Positions 22,838 through 33,121 of a stretch of DNA of 64,000 bases are shown here, in pieces. The stretch comes from Notolepis coatsorum (Eukaryota; Chordata; Actinopteri; Aulopiformes; Paralepididae). The notes under the pieces are model-generated. The model saw only the letters and a list, made by a program, of their open reading frames with translations. It was not told the origin of the DNA and made no database searches. The stretch spans positions 76,264,811 to 76,328,810 of the forward strand of contig OZ020589.1 in NCBI GenBank assembly GCA_963971535.1, given 5' to 3'. A program made the translations under genes and the position numbers. Every line of letters begins with the position of its first letter. Position 1 is the stretch's first letter.

Positions 22838-22977
22838 ATGAATGAAAACTTTATTTAACAGATTGCAGAATGGGTACAGTACAGTACGGCTCAATACATG
22901 CAATTGTTAAGGGGATGCAGACCAGAGAAAGACTTTCGTCTTGTTTACATCAGGGTCCCCCATTTTCAATTCATCAT
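22838..22977 (-). repeat. LINE 3' tail, same family
   Basis: Reverse-oriented copy: AACTTTATTTAACAGATTGC, TGGGTACAGTACAG, GGGGATGCAGACC, CAGGGTCCCCCATT, in that order. Confidence 0.8.
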
Positions 22978-23905
22978 TCAGTATAACCTAGACCAGCCCA
23001 ACCCAGCATCTTTCACTGCCCAGTTCAGCCCAACCCAGTCCAGAATAGTTCCCTCTTTCATGTTAATATGTGATTTAATGATGTAATATTTTGAAGAGTA
23101 GAGACAGTGTGATTAATTTACTATGATTGAAAATCAATTTAGACGAAGACGTACAAAGAAGTAATTATCACAATTAGCGATTTTTTTTGTCTGGTAAAAA
23201 ATCTATTTGGCTGGTAAAAAAAATCAGATACCCGCCAGTTGGCTGGTAAGCCAAAAAGTTAGTTTCCTCCCCTGATTGTGCAGCTACACTGTATTACAGG
23301 CTGTGATGCCAATTCAGGCTTCTATGGCAAGGGTAAGTCGTCGGTGTATGACAAGGTGGCAAAGAGCCCTATGGCACGACGGCTGCTCTCGCGGTGTGGA
23401 GATAGCCTTGACCTTGAGGAGGAGGTGCTAGAGGAGCTGTTCGAGTTCACACGACATGTTATTTATGGCGACAAGAAGAGTAGCACCATGGCTGAGACCC
23501 CCGTGCCACAAAGTGGAAGAGAATGAAGAACAAATCATTCATCCATCTCCCTCCATATGCAGATAGCCTATGCCAACACTGCCTCCGTGCCAACTAATTG
23601 GCATATCTAGTGTGCCACCCCTCCCTGAAGCGACACCCTTTGCCACTCGGACATGGCTGGGAGCTGGTGGGTGGTCGCTGTCGCCCTGTCCGCCACACAC
23701 AACCTGCTCTCCCAACACATCTACCTGCACCAGGGCCAGCTGAATAAAGTGAGGAAGAGGAGAGTGAGGAGGATGATGATGAGAAGGGAGATGATGATGT
23801 ATGGAGGAGGAGGGGTGATTCATTGGAATCTGATGATTCAGAATCTAGTGAGGCAGAATGCTGTGATTCGGACTGATCATGACATGACAAAGTGGTTTCA
23901 TTGTT

Positions 23906-24110
23906 GGGGCGCTCCAGTAGCACACCACATAGCGTGCTGAGTCGCGAAGTGGTCGTCCCGGGTTCGTTTCCCAGTCCCGGCGACAATTTGCTGCATGTCT
24001 TCCCTACCTCTCCTCCCGTTCTTCCTCTCTCCCTCTATCGGTCTGCGTGGCCAGAAAAAGTTGAAAATGCTATAAAGTACAAAAAAAATTAAGTAAAAAA
24101 AAATGGAAAA
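23906..24110 (+). mobile_element. tRNA-derived SINE
   Basis: The 205-bp insertion is flanked by a perfect 17-bp duplication, AAAGTGGTTTCATTGTT, at 23889-23905 and 24111-24127. The head resembles a tRNA with a B-box-like GGGTTCGTTTCCC and ends in an A-rich tail. It landed next to the inner edge of the right inverted repeat of the Academ-like element. Confidence 0.9.
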
Positions 24111-24116
24111 AAAGTG

Positions 24117-24619
24117 GTTTCATTGTTAATCTGTTCAAGTTACAGCTATTTAAGAGAGCGTATTTTGAAGTATAATTAGTTATCTTATCATACTGTACAT
24201 TCATCAATTATTTTGCTGAGATCCTTATGAAGGTAGTTTGTTTAAAGTACAGCAGTACCATGGTAAAATTGGTTTTGACATTAAAAGTTACATTTTCGCT
24301 CTACTATATGGTGGCCATCTTGGATTTCTGGGTCAAATTGATGTCATAGAGTCAAACTGATGTCAGAATTGGAATCGTCATGGTTGACTTAGACAAAAAA
24401 GTGTATTCATACATGATTCTAGGTGCTCTGGATCAAAAGTACATTTTTCAAGATGGCGTCAGCAGGTATTTTGGATTTGGCCATCTGACAAAAAATTCCG
24501 GGATTTTTCGGAGGGACACGGGGGCTAAATATTTTATAAAAGGTCCATAGAAGTCAAATCAATCATCAAAACATCTTAGCCAGAGAATGGTCACAGAATG
24601 TTGGTTCTTGACCCAACTA
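24117..24619 (-). repeat. Right terminal inverted repeat of the Academ-like element
   Basis: The complement of 15529-16031, ending CTTGACCCAACTA at 24619 and followed by ATATAA. Confidence 0.92.
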
Positions 24620-24889
24620 ATATAACTTTTTTTTAATATAGTTTACATTCTTTTTCATCTGTGCATCTGTGTTATAATTATTATTATAATTTTTTTTTAA
24701 ATGTCTCCCTCTTCTCCTTCTCACTCTCTCTAACACACTGTCAGACTCACTATGCTCACTGCAGCTAGAGGAGAGGCAGGGGGTAGGTGTCTTTCTCCAG
24801 CCTCAACCATGTGATTCATGTATGTAGAGTCCAAAACCCATACTAGCCAATCAGATTCGACTGCCACACCTTAAAAGTTTAAAACGGGG

Positions 24890-25430
24890 CTGTGAGCAGA
24901 ATAATTAGTCTGGCATCCCCTCTGCACACCTCCCCTCTGCACTCTGAAAATTGTATTAACCCGTGACTGCTCCCACGGGCCGAATATTGCCCCGATCCTC
25001 GCGAGATTAAATCCACGGGTACCTCTCGGCGTGCCGAAGCTTTTCCTAAATCACTTCCATCATCGAAAACGAGGGGAAAAGGTCGGCTCGCGACCCTGAA
25101 AATGTCGCGTGATTTTAAAAAAAAAGCTGTATTAAGTGAGCCTATTATGGGATCCACGCGAGCTTTCTATCGTGGAAACATCTGGGCGTCCCGCAACGTT
25201 TACTCATTCACATGTAGCCCCGAAAATGCTTAGAAAAGGAACGCCGAAAGCGTGGAATAAACTCGCCAAAACGGAAAAGTGTCCCACGGGCGCGCCGTGA
25301 TTCCGATCCGCGTGAAAATATTCACGGCCATAGAGGAGACCGTGGGACACCTTTTTGCAACCGAATATATTGCTCCCACGCGGCGCGCAAAATCGTGCAA
25401 GGATAAATCTGACCAAAAATGAACCAATGC
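24890..25430. other. CpG-rich unassigned stretch of hAT-C with inverted motifs
   Basis: This part of hAT-C is rich in CG and repeats CCACGGG or its complement at least five times (about 24960, 24972, 25013, 25284 and 25350). GTGTCCCACGG near 25280 pairs with CCGTGGGACAC near 25350. No frame resembles a known protein, and it matches no other part of the window. Confidence 0.5.
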
Positions 25431-25438
25431 TCCAGCAG

Positions 25439-25560
25439 TATTAATGACCCTAACAAGACAAACGTCTTTCTCTGGTCTGCAACCCCTTATATAATTGTGT
25501 GTATTGAGCCGTACTGTATTGTACCCATTCTGCAATCTGTTAAATAAATAAAAAGAAAGT
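25439..25560 (+). repeat. LINE 3' tail, same family as 22591
   Basis: Forward copy with GTCTTTCTCTGGTCTGCA, then GTACCCATTCTGCAATCTG and AATAAATAAA. Confidence 0.75.
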
Positions 25561-26017
25561 TTGACTGGCCGCCGAGCCATACTGTAGTGTACATGGTGAC
25601 TGCTTGACTTAAAAAAAAAATATATTAATACAAATATTTTTATAATTTTATTTTTAATAAAAAAAATTTGGCTTCCCCTGTTATTTTACCCACGCGACGC
25701 CACTGAGTTGGTATGCTAGCTAATGTCCTCTGGAACTAATAAACTACAGGTCAAATACTTACTTGGAAAATTGTTGAAATTGCTCCAAAAGAGAGAGCTA
25801 GGGGCTCAGCGGGAGACTTGGCATGTGGTCTGTCTTACCTTGTTACTATATATTTTGTATCTTTTTTTAGTCTGAGGTATGTAGTTATTTGTCTAAATTC
25901 AGTCAGGAATAGGTACTACTACAGTTTCAAATAGATGTTGCAATTATTGCAACAGTGGGCCAGTTATTCATAAATGGAAAAATATAGATGTGATCAAAAC
26001 CATTTCTGCTTGTTTTC

Positions 26018-26507
26018 TTCCTGAAATAGAGTCAGGATATGTTTGAATCTTACAAATACCCATTTTAATGAGTTGTTTGGGTCAGAATTGTATGGGGTAT
26101 AATTTGTCTCTGAATGTTGTTTACTTCTAAAGTTACGCTATTTTATATTTTTCCTTCAGTTTTGGGTTATATGTACTTTTCATCTGACCCGTTCCTGGCG
26201 GGAATTAGTGGCATTTTCTCCATGGCTGTGCTAGTGTTAAAAACAACAATTGTACTGAATTTCTTGGGTCAAATTTGTTTGGGAAAATGTTTTAATTTGT
26301 TATTAACTTCAAAAGTTATGCTGTTTTCTTTTTCTTCTTTTTCCGGTTTTGGTTCAGGATAAGTGTAATAAAGGGTTAAAAATGAACCCCATGGGACATT
26401 ATTTCAACCTGTTACCTGGCAGAATCTTAAAATAGACACTTCAAGGATTAAGAAAAAACAGGTGGTGAAAGAAAATCCACCCTATGCAGGTGGACCTATG
26501 TTTCCAT
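26018..26507 (-). repeat. Right arm of the 23-kb inverted repeat, next to the nr3c2 exon
   Basis: The complement of 3020-3350, with an extra block of about 190 bp. The outer edge CCTATGTTTCCAT lies at about 26495-26507, some 90 bp before the receptor exon. The arm contains an internal partial repetition (AGTTATGCTGTTTTC / AGTTACGCTATTTTA). Confidence 0.75.
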
Positions 26508-26574
26508 CTATCAATAGACATCTTGAACCTTTCCTGTGAGAGAAGATGGGACCTTTGTGTGTCTGAAACTAAGT

Positions 26575-26597
26575 GTCTGTCTCTCTGTTCCCTACAG
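26575..26597 (+). promoter_or_regulatory. nr3c2: Splice acceptor of the last nr3c2 exon
   Basis: A pyrimidine-rich run (CTGTCTCTCTGTTCC) ends in CTACAG at 26597. The receptor reading frame starts immediately after it, in phase 0. Confidence 0.85.
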
Positions 26598-26753
26598 CTG
26601 GTGAGCAATCTGCTGGACTTCTGCTTCTACACCTTCCGGGAGTCCCAGGCCCTGAAGGTGGAGTTCCCTGACATGCTGGTGGAGATCATCAGTGACCAGA
26701 TACCAAAGGTGGAGTCAGGCCTCACCCACACACTCTACTTCCACAAGAAGTGA
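26598..26753 (+). CDS. nr3c2: Mineralocorticoid receptor, last coding exon
   Basis: The exon codes for 51 residues and a TGA stop. It reads [16 protein letters not shown], then [17 protein letters not shown] and IPKVESG, ending LYFHKK. I recognise this as the C-terminus of the ligand-binding domain of a subfamily-3 nuclear receptor. FCFYTFRES and KVEFPxMLVEII match the mineralocorticoid receptor better than the glucocorticoid, progesterone or androgen receptors. The segment holds the last helices and the C-terminal tail that packs against the ligand pocket. The protein is a steroid-activated transcription factor. The exon starts cleanly at an acceptor and no earlier exon is visible in the window. 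It is intact, unlike every element gene around it except the LINE ORF1. Confidence 0.9.
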   Translation: MVSNLLDFCFYTFRESQALKVEFPDMLVEIISDQIPKVESGLTHTLYFHKK

Positions 26754-27059
26754 CTCGACACCCAGCGAGGAGTGAAGGGACGTTGACACTGGAAGAGGAG
26801 GAGATCACCGGAGGAAGACGTACGGGGAAAGGAGGGCCATACCAGTGGCCTGCACCTGGTTGGCCGACATGCCCACCATCCTTCTCTCGAGTGGGAGAGG
26901 AGGTGGCGCGGTGCGGTCCGGGGACGATGAATAGAGGGAAGTTGACCCCCTGGCTTGTAGTCACCACGGGCTGGTCGGAGCCACCAAGAGCCCACGTTGG
27001 AGCGGAAGTACGACGCACTGAGGAGAACTTGTGACAAAATGTGACAAAGTATCCCTACA

Positions 27060-27088
<29 letters not shown>
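27060..27088. repeat. Poly-C tract
   Basis: Twenty-nine consecutive C. A G-rich run at 27183-27194 and another C run near 27275 lie close by. Confidence 0.95.
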
Positions 27089-27090
<2 letters not shown>

Positions 27091-28688
27091 AGACGATAAC
27101 AGTGTTTTTCTATGGAGACAAAGCCATAAATGTCCAAGGATGCGCTTGACACATTTACTACGCACACACAAACATGTAGAGAGGGGGGGGGGGGGTCCCC
27201 ATGGATACATACGCTGTCCGCACGCATTCACACAAAACGCACAAATGCACTCCACATGCACTAAAAACGCAAATCCCCCCCCCCCACCACCACAAAAAAA
27301 TTCAAATAAAAACACTTTTAATTTTAACTGTGGCTTTAGCAGACTTTCACAAATAATATTATGCTTCTTGACAATATCTACAAAAAAAAATACAATAGCC
27401 GACTTAGATTTAGCTTTGCAGTGTATTGACACCACCAGGAAGACCACAGAGCAAGATAATTCATTAAGAGGGATGCTATTTTCTAGACAGAAATGCTAGT
27501 CTCTAACTGTAATGAGAAAGGTCTATTCGAATATATTCCAAGGGCTATAAAAGCTTCATCATAAGCTGAATAGTGGCATAAAACGTTAACAAATCCAACT
27601 TTTGATCATTAATCAGTGTGCACCACACAACACCCATCAATAACATTCACATATTACATTTTTTATTAAAAAAGAAAAGTTGTAAAACAATCAAAACTAA
27701 TATGCAAAGCGTCAGAGTTGAAGCTGTTTTGAAATAGTGTTTTTATTGTGTGAAGGAAGCTTGAGAACAGTGCAGCGCGTGAAGCTCCCGTCATTAATAG
27801 CAACTACTTCAGGCTTCGCCCTGTAGGAATTCAGCGCAACGTTGTCAAAATGATGATCTCTGTCCCGATGTCGAAAGAGTTTTGGAGAGAAAACAGAAAA
27901 CGCAGTGCATTCACCATCTAGGACTTTCGGCGATTCCGGTGGTAATGGATTTGACTGATCTCCATCCATAGTAATTGCTGTTATTTGTGTAATATATAGA
28001 GCGCCCATGCAATTGTCCCATTTTTACTCACGATGAAGCAAAACCAGCCCTTTGTGAACCAACACTTATCTACTGTTCCCAGAAATAATAAAATCTTTTT
28101 TCTCTTTTTTCTTTTATTTAAGTGTGTTGCAAAGGTTTAGTTTTTGACAAGCCAGACATTTTACATCAAGGTGCTTCTTTTATACAGAGCAAAGCAAATG
28201 ACAACATAACATGTACAGATACAAGCATAGTCTATATACAGTTCACTATGGACACAATAACACATACTGTCTATATAATCAGAAACATTACTCTACAGTG
28301 CTTACAGCCAATGGCTAATGTATCAAAAACAAGGCAAACGTGTACAGGTATTAACTTGCTTACAGTCACATTCTACTCAACTATTGTATAGAAAATGTTT
28401 TGAGGTACATGTTGATGAATGCTTGATATAAAAAAAAAAGAAGAAGAAAAAGGACTGAATATTTGCATTGGCTTGGTCGTCCGCCCGTCTTGCTTTTTTG
28501 TGTTTCTTCATTTCTCTTTGGGCCATCTACAGTACTATACTCTAGGTATGGCAGGCCTAGTCATCTGGACCATTAACTTGTCTAACTGTCCACCCCGCTG
28601 GCTGCCGGGTGCTTGTGGAACACTACTGTGACGCTACTGAAAGCAGATAAGAGCCGTTGGAGAAGAAAACCAGTGGGGTCGGTTGTTT

Positions 28689-28888
<200 letters not shown>

Positions 28889-30014
28889 ATGTGCATGCAT
28901 GCGTATGTAATGAAGTTGGTGTGTGAGTGTTTTTCTTTCCTGGCAAGCATGTGCATAGTTGATGTGCTTTTATTTCAGCGTGGGTAATATTTTGCATTTA
29001 TGTCATAGGATTAGCCATATCCTATTGCCGCATTTTCAATTTTGCACAGAGGAGACACAATGTGAAATGAGGCATTAGAGCGGCTAGCAAGAATTGTCTG
29101 GTTTGATATGTGGGGTGGGGGGTGGGGGACTTCTACATGATCACCCCGGCTAAGACCTAGTCAACGTGATGTCATGAGCAGGCGTGAGGGCTGGTGTACT
29201 ACTGTATTAGGGTTTTACTGCCTCTGCATTCATGGTGACGGTATTGTTGTGCTACATTATGACATCTCGTCCGTCTCCGGTTTCATTCCAAACTGAGGTA
29301 TTTGAAAGAGAGTGACAGTCTACCACTCTTTCACGTGAAAGGAAAGACAAGTCCTCTATGGAATGTTATTGGAGCTAGCCGGCTATCTTGCCGGCTTCTG
29401 CTTTTTGAAATAATTAATACTGTAGAAGAAGTTTTCATCTGTATTTTGGAAGTATAAAAAACTTTGTTTTGTTTGTTTTTCTTATCAAAATGTATTGATA
29501 GTGTAGCTGTTTTGGAAGTGGGTTGAGAATGGCAGGGTCATGCTGGGTAGCTATGGTAACACGACACAGTCTCATCTTACAATCCCTGTTTTTACTGTGC
29601 GTTGTTGTGTTCAAGTTGTGAAGGATCGTGAAGATAAGCTCTTACTTTGTTTTCTCTTTGCCCCACCACCACCCCTCTCTATCTCTCCTTTTTCTTTTTC
29701 TAAAAGAAAGAAAAAACAATGTCAAAAGGTTCGTAGGACGAATGGGAAAGTATTTTTGAGAGAATTATATTTTGCTGGGGAAAAAACAAAACAATATTTA
29801 AGTACTTTGTCTAGAAAAAAACAATATCCTTTTTGTAAAATGAAAATGTCAACGCATGCTTTTTTCGATGAGATGTTTACATTGTATTTAAAGAAGGGAA
29901 ACTTGTGCCTTTTTATCTCACCTGATTTACAATTTTACAGTGTATATTGTAAATAATACAGTGAGTCTTTATGTTGAGTATAGTATACTGTATATATATA
30001 AATATATGTATACA

Positions 30015-30015
<1 letters not shown>

Positions 30016-30099
<84 letters not shown>
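30016..30099. repeat. (TA)n microsatellite
   Basis: About 42 TA units, preceded by a short imperfect TATA-rich stretch. Confidence 0.97.
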
Positions 30100-30107
<8 letters not shown>

Positions 30108-30525
30108 CTGCTCTAACCATCCTGTTGGAATTGTATGTGTCTCTCCCACTCGTCATGTGTTGGAATATAGAAAATAATTTTAAGGTTGGCACCAGATTGG
30201 GCCATATCAAGTTATGAATGTACCAAACATTGTGAGAGACAAGAGACTTATGGAACTTACTACCTGAATGTTAGAGAGAGGACATTTTATGTTTTTATCT
30301 TTGTTTTTAAAATAATATTATTTGGTTTTGCTTTTCTTTTCCTTTTTTTCTTTTTTCTTTTTTTTACTTTTTGCATTCTCTTTTATGTGACAAACAAAAA
30401 AAATTGGCATCAAGTATTTCTTTTTAACAGATGGTTAAATGTACTTGTTGCTGTTGACATGATATTCCTAACAATATAACCCATGGCCAATATTGTTGGA
30501 TGATTACCACAATTTAGAAAATAAT

Positions 30526-30531
30526 AATAAA
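30526..30531 (+). terminator. Candidate nr3c2 polyadenylation signal
   Basis: AATAAA within ATAATAATAAAATC, the last such signal before sequence without receptor-UTR character. It is chosen only by position. Confidence 0.4.
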
Positions 30532-30550
30532 ATCAATTCACAAACCATTA

Positions 30551-31833
30551 AAAGGCTAACATACCTGGAAGCACCTTCTTTGCCTCTTCAGCTTAAAAAA
30601 CAACAACACAACCATTCTACCCATAGAGGAACCGAATAGTGATAGAAGCTTGTTGGTTTTTGGGATCAAATCAAATAAAAAATTATTTGTTTTGACAATT
30701 TCCTACTGAGCTGAACCTAGAAACTAAAATTGAAAAAGGAAGGTCAATTTCTCAACTGACCAAAACTGACATTCATTTGACCCAAACTAGAGCACAGGCT
30801 CAATATGAACAATACAGCAGCTTCTGAGGCATAGAAATGGTACAGTAATACAGAGTGGGGTTATAGAACTGACAGTACTCAAGCTCCAGGGTCACCCTTC
30901 TGCCTTCCCATATGGGGTGTATCGCTAGCTTTTGCTTATTCAACTAGTAGGGCACTTCCAATGACCACCAGTCACCACGCAGTATAATACAAATGATGAC
31001 TTTCCAATAGTCATAGAAGAAATCAATCTTTTTCTGCTATCTCCTTTCCAACCCTACTGTTGTATGTGCAGGCATGAATGGTATACAGAACCTGTTCTTT
31101 TTGCTGTTTCACTGTAAACTATAGATATAGAGTCATTGTCATTGATATTTTCTGTTGATATAAAGACAAAATGGGCTGTAGAGCGACTAAGCCATATCTT
31201 CACAGCCATATGGCACAGCATTTCTTGTTAATAGATGGTGTTTTTACCCCCCCCCCCCCCCCCCCCCAATGACTTTTTAATCGAATGCTTTGTACAATAT
31301 TTCCCTGCAAATATCCACCAGTACATACTGTAGAGATCCTTCAGCATAAAATGGATATAAAATGGCTTTCAAACCAGTTCTTACACAACTGTACATCTTG
31401 ATGCAGATATTGCCATACCTGTGTTTGCAACAAAAAATACTTGCAAGATTCTAATAAAACAGTTAACAAAATGGACGTGATAATGCTGTTTTGCTGTGTG
31501 TTTGTGTGTGTGATAGTGTACAAGAAGGAGTGGGAGACAGAGAGGAGAATGATAGAGAGAAAGTGACTGAATAATGTAAGAAAACCTTACAGCAATACAG
31601 TGTAAGCGTTTTGGTCTATATGGATCTGGGGAGGGTGGATTTGGTGTTTGAGAGAGAAAGGATAATCACAACCTAAAAGAGTTTGCACTGTAACAAAGTA
31701 ATGGTATGAAAAAGAGACAGAGTGAAGGGAGACATAGAGAGAAAGAGAGGGGAAGAATTAAACTTGACTCTTGATACGAGGACTGACTATGTACAATCGA
31801 AACCATAACATGTGTGACTGCTTTATTGCTGAA
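30551..31833. other. No gene or element recognised
   Basis: AT-rich intergenic sequence with a C run at 31248-31267 and short purine-rich stretches near 31520-31750. Confidence 0.5.
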
Positions 31834-31850
31834 AAAGCTAGGAAATGTTT

Positions 31851-32316
31851 TTTTTCTTTTTTTTAATATCTTTCTCCGCCTTGATTTTTTTTAATTTTTC
31901 TCCCCATCCCAATTTAGTCGTTATGCCAATTCCCCCCTCCCCTACCTGGTTGTTGTGCGCATGTTCCTCCTACTGGTCGGTACAAGGGAACCCTGAAGCC
32001 TACCACATGCTTCCTCCGACACATGTGGAGACAGCCAGTGGCTCTTTTTTCACCTGGCAGCGAGGACTCTCATTGGTGAAGCGTAACGCATGGGAGGTCA
32101 CGCTGCCTTCACCATTTCCTGCCTTTCGCTGAGCAGGCGCCCAGAACCTGACCACAACGCCAGATTACCTCCCTCGACTTCCCTCCCGCTAACTCAGCCA
32201 AACGAGTTAGTATGACGATCGGCCCAAGCCGCAGGCAATGCTGACTCCGGGAGTCGAGACCGCAGCCTCTTGCATTGGTGACGAGCGCAATCTCCGCTAC
32301 GCCATCCGACCGCACT
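31851..32316 (-). mobile_element. tRNA-derived SINE, minus strand
   Basis: The insertion lies between perfect 17-bp duplications, AAAGCTAGGAAATGTTT, at 31834-31850 and 32317-32333. On the minus strand it starts GCGGTCGGATGGCGTAGCGG, with a B-box-like GGTCTCGACTCCC. It has a long body and ends with AAATTGGGATGGGGAGAAAAA. Body and tail resemble the SINE at 36455-36941, but the tRNA head differs. Confidence 0.92.
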
Positions 32317-32333
32317 AAAGCTAGGAAATGTTT

Positions 32334-33058
32334 GTCAACACTTTGAAATATGATGGATTAAGACCAGCCCACCCTCTCCATCACCCAAACAAGTACCAAA
32401 ATGTACCAAAAATGTAAATGGTAAAAAAAAATATTGTTTTCCGGAAAAATGGGATGAGAAGAAATGTGTAAATGGTCAAATATGGAGGGAGAATGTGAGA
32501 GTGAAGCGTTTACAGCACGACACAAGAAAAATAAATCACCATTAACCTCGTTAACACTTTGCCAGACTGCAGCGCAGACAGTATTACTTTTTGCTCTTTT
32601 TTTCCCTCTCTGAAAATCCACAGCCGTCTCCAAATCTCCCCCAGATTTCCAATAGCTTCCACTGTGTAGTTGTGCCAGATAAACACAATCTAATTGGATC
32701 AGGCCGATTTCACGGCTGCGCCCGCGCACATGGCGGCTTCTGTGGCCCACTTTCTGAGCTCAGGTTTTTTTCCACACTCGCTCTTTCTCTTTCACTCTCT
32801 GAACACACTCTCTTTCACCCTTTGCTGTTTGCAGCTTCTCTGCTTTACGTTTGTTTTCCCACCCTCCCGTCCCTTTGCACAATGTTTTTTCCAGCCACAA
32901 TACTATTACTACTATTATCTACACAAGTCTTATCACGGTCTTGGATATTGGTGGTGATACTTTTGTGTAACTTTATTTCGTTATATATGGACACTCCCTG
33001 GCCTAATGGGTAAGGTGGGAGAGGCCTGTGATGTAAGCTGAGTCATGGCGTCTGTGTA

Positions 33059-33121
<63 letters not shown>

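Larger units (their letters stand above)
19678..23274. mobile_element. hAT-type element (hAT-D) inserted in the Academ-like gene
   Basis: The ends CAGGGGAGGAAA (19678) and TTTCCTCCCCTG (23274) are inverted repeats. A perfect 8-bp duplication, ATTGTGCA, lies at 19670-19677 and 23275-23282. Subterminal copies of ACTCGCCA/TGGCGAGT flank the left end. Leaving the insertion aside, the reading frames of the interrupted gene on the two sides agree in phase. No transposase is present; the element carries a LINE (20018-21830) and several short LINE tails. Confidence 0.92.
15941..23790 (+). pseudogene. Academ-like transposase/nuclease gene, frameshifted and split by hAT-D
   Basis: Segments on the plus strand: 15941-16990, 16929-17710, 17735-17881, 17865-18455, 18455-19677 and, beyond the hAT-D insertion, 23275-about 23790. 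Visible motifs in order: CVWC with YHLKCW (zinc-binding-like, 16083-16300); IIDNDDF and TLTGGGTAHR (about 17060-17130); GDHPVYVL then FLGPFHTQ (about 17600-17690); MLPWMVVYD followed by NRYGRWLP (about 18140-18200); KHIECGPKRMREDEQ (about 18468-18510); VVIDAADTDAYV (about 19532-19565); then HCITGCD and GKGK (23285-23335); and LPPYADSLCQH and RANYLAYL (about 23551-23610). The late DTD and GCD...GKGK motifs suggest a PIN/FEN-like nuclease. Frames break near 16950, at a 23-bp duplication (17689-17734), near 17860 and in an A-run near 18450. Upstream of 16079 the start is uncertain. Confidence 0.7.
15529..24619 (+). mobile_element. Academ-like DNA transposon with 503-bp terminal inverted repeats
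   Basis: The ends TAGTTGGGTCAAG and CTTGACCCAACTA cap inverted repeats of about 503 bp, 15529-16031 and 24117-24619, with a few per cent divergence. Between them lies a large broken gene on the plus strand. Removing the nested hAT-D and one SINE leaves about 5.3 kb. The flanks allow a target duplication of 3-5 bp (ATA to ATATA), ambiguous in the AT-rich site. Long repeats, a very large protein with a Cys/His-rich N-terminus, and a C-terminal XPG/FEN-like region match what I recall of the Academ superfamily; that assignment is inference. Confidence 0.75.
15423..25705. mobile_element. hAT-type element (hAT-C) hosting the Academ-like transposon
   Basis: The ends are CAGTGGCG (15423-15430) and its complement CGCCACTG (25698-25705). 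A perfect 8-bp target duplication, AGTTGGTA, lies at 15415-15422 and 25706-25713. Without the nested transposon (15529-24619) the element is about 1.2 kb and shows no transposase. It is therefore a short non-autonomous hAT that later received a 9-kb insertion. It split the minus-strand pseudogene that ends near 15.4 kb. Confidence 0.88.

Noticed and set aside
27041..27499. A 152-residue frame with a poly-proline start
   Set aside because: It begins in a poly-C tract in the probable 3' UTR and shows no domain; chance frame.
32591..33013. A 140-residue Leu/Ser-rich frame
   Set aside because: Low-complexity translation of pyrimidine-rich DNA, without domain or splice context.
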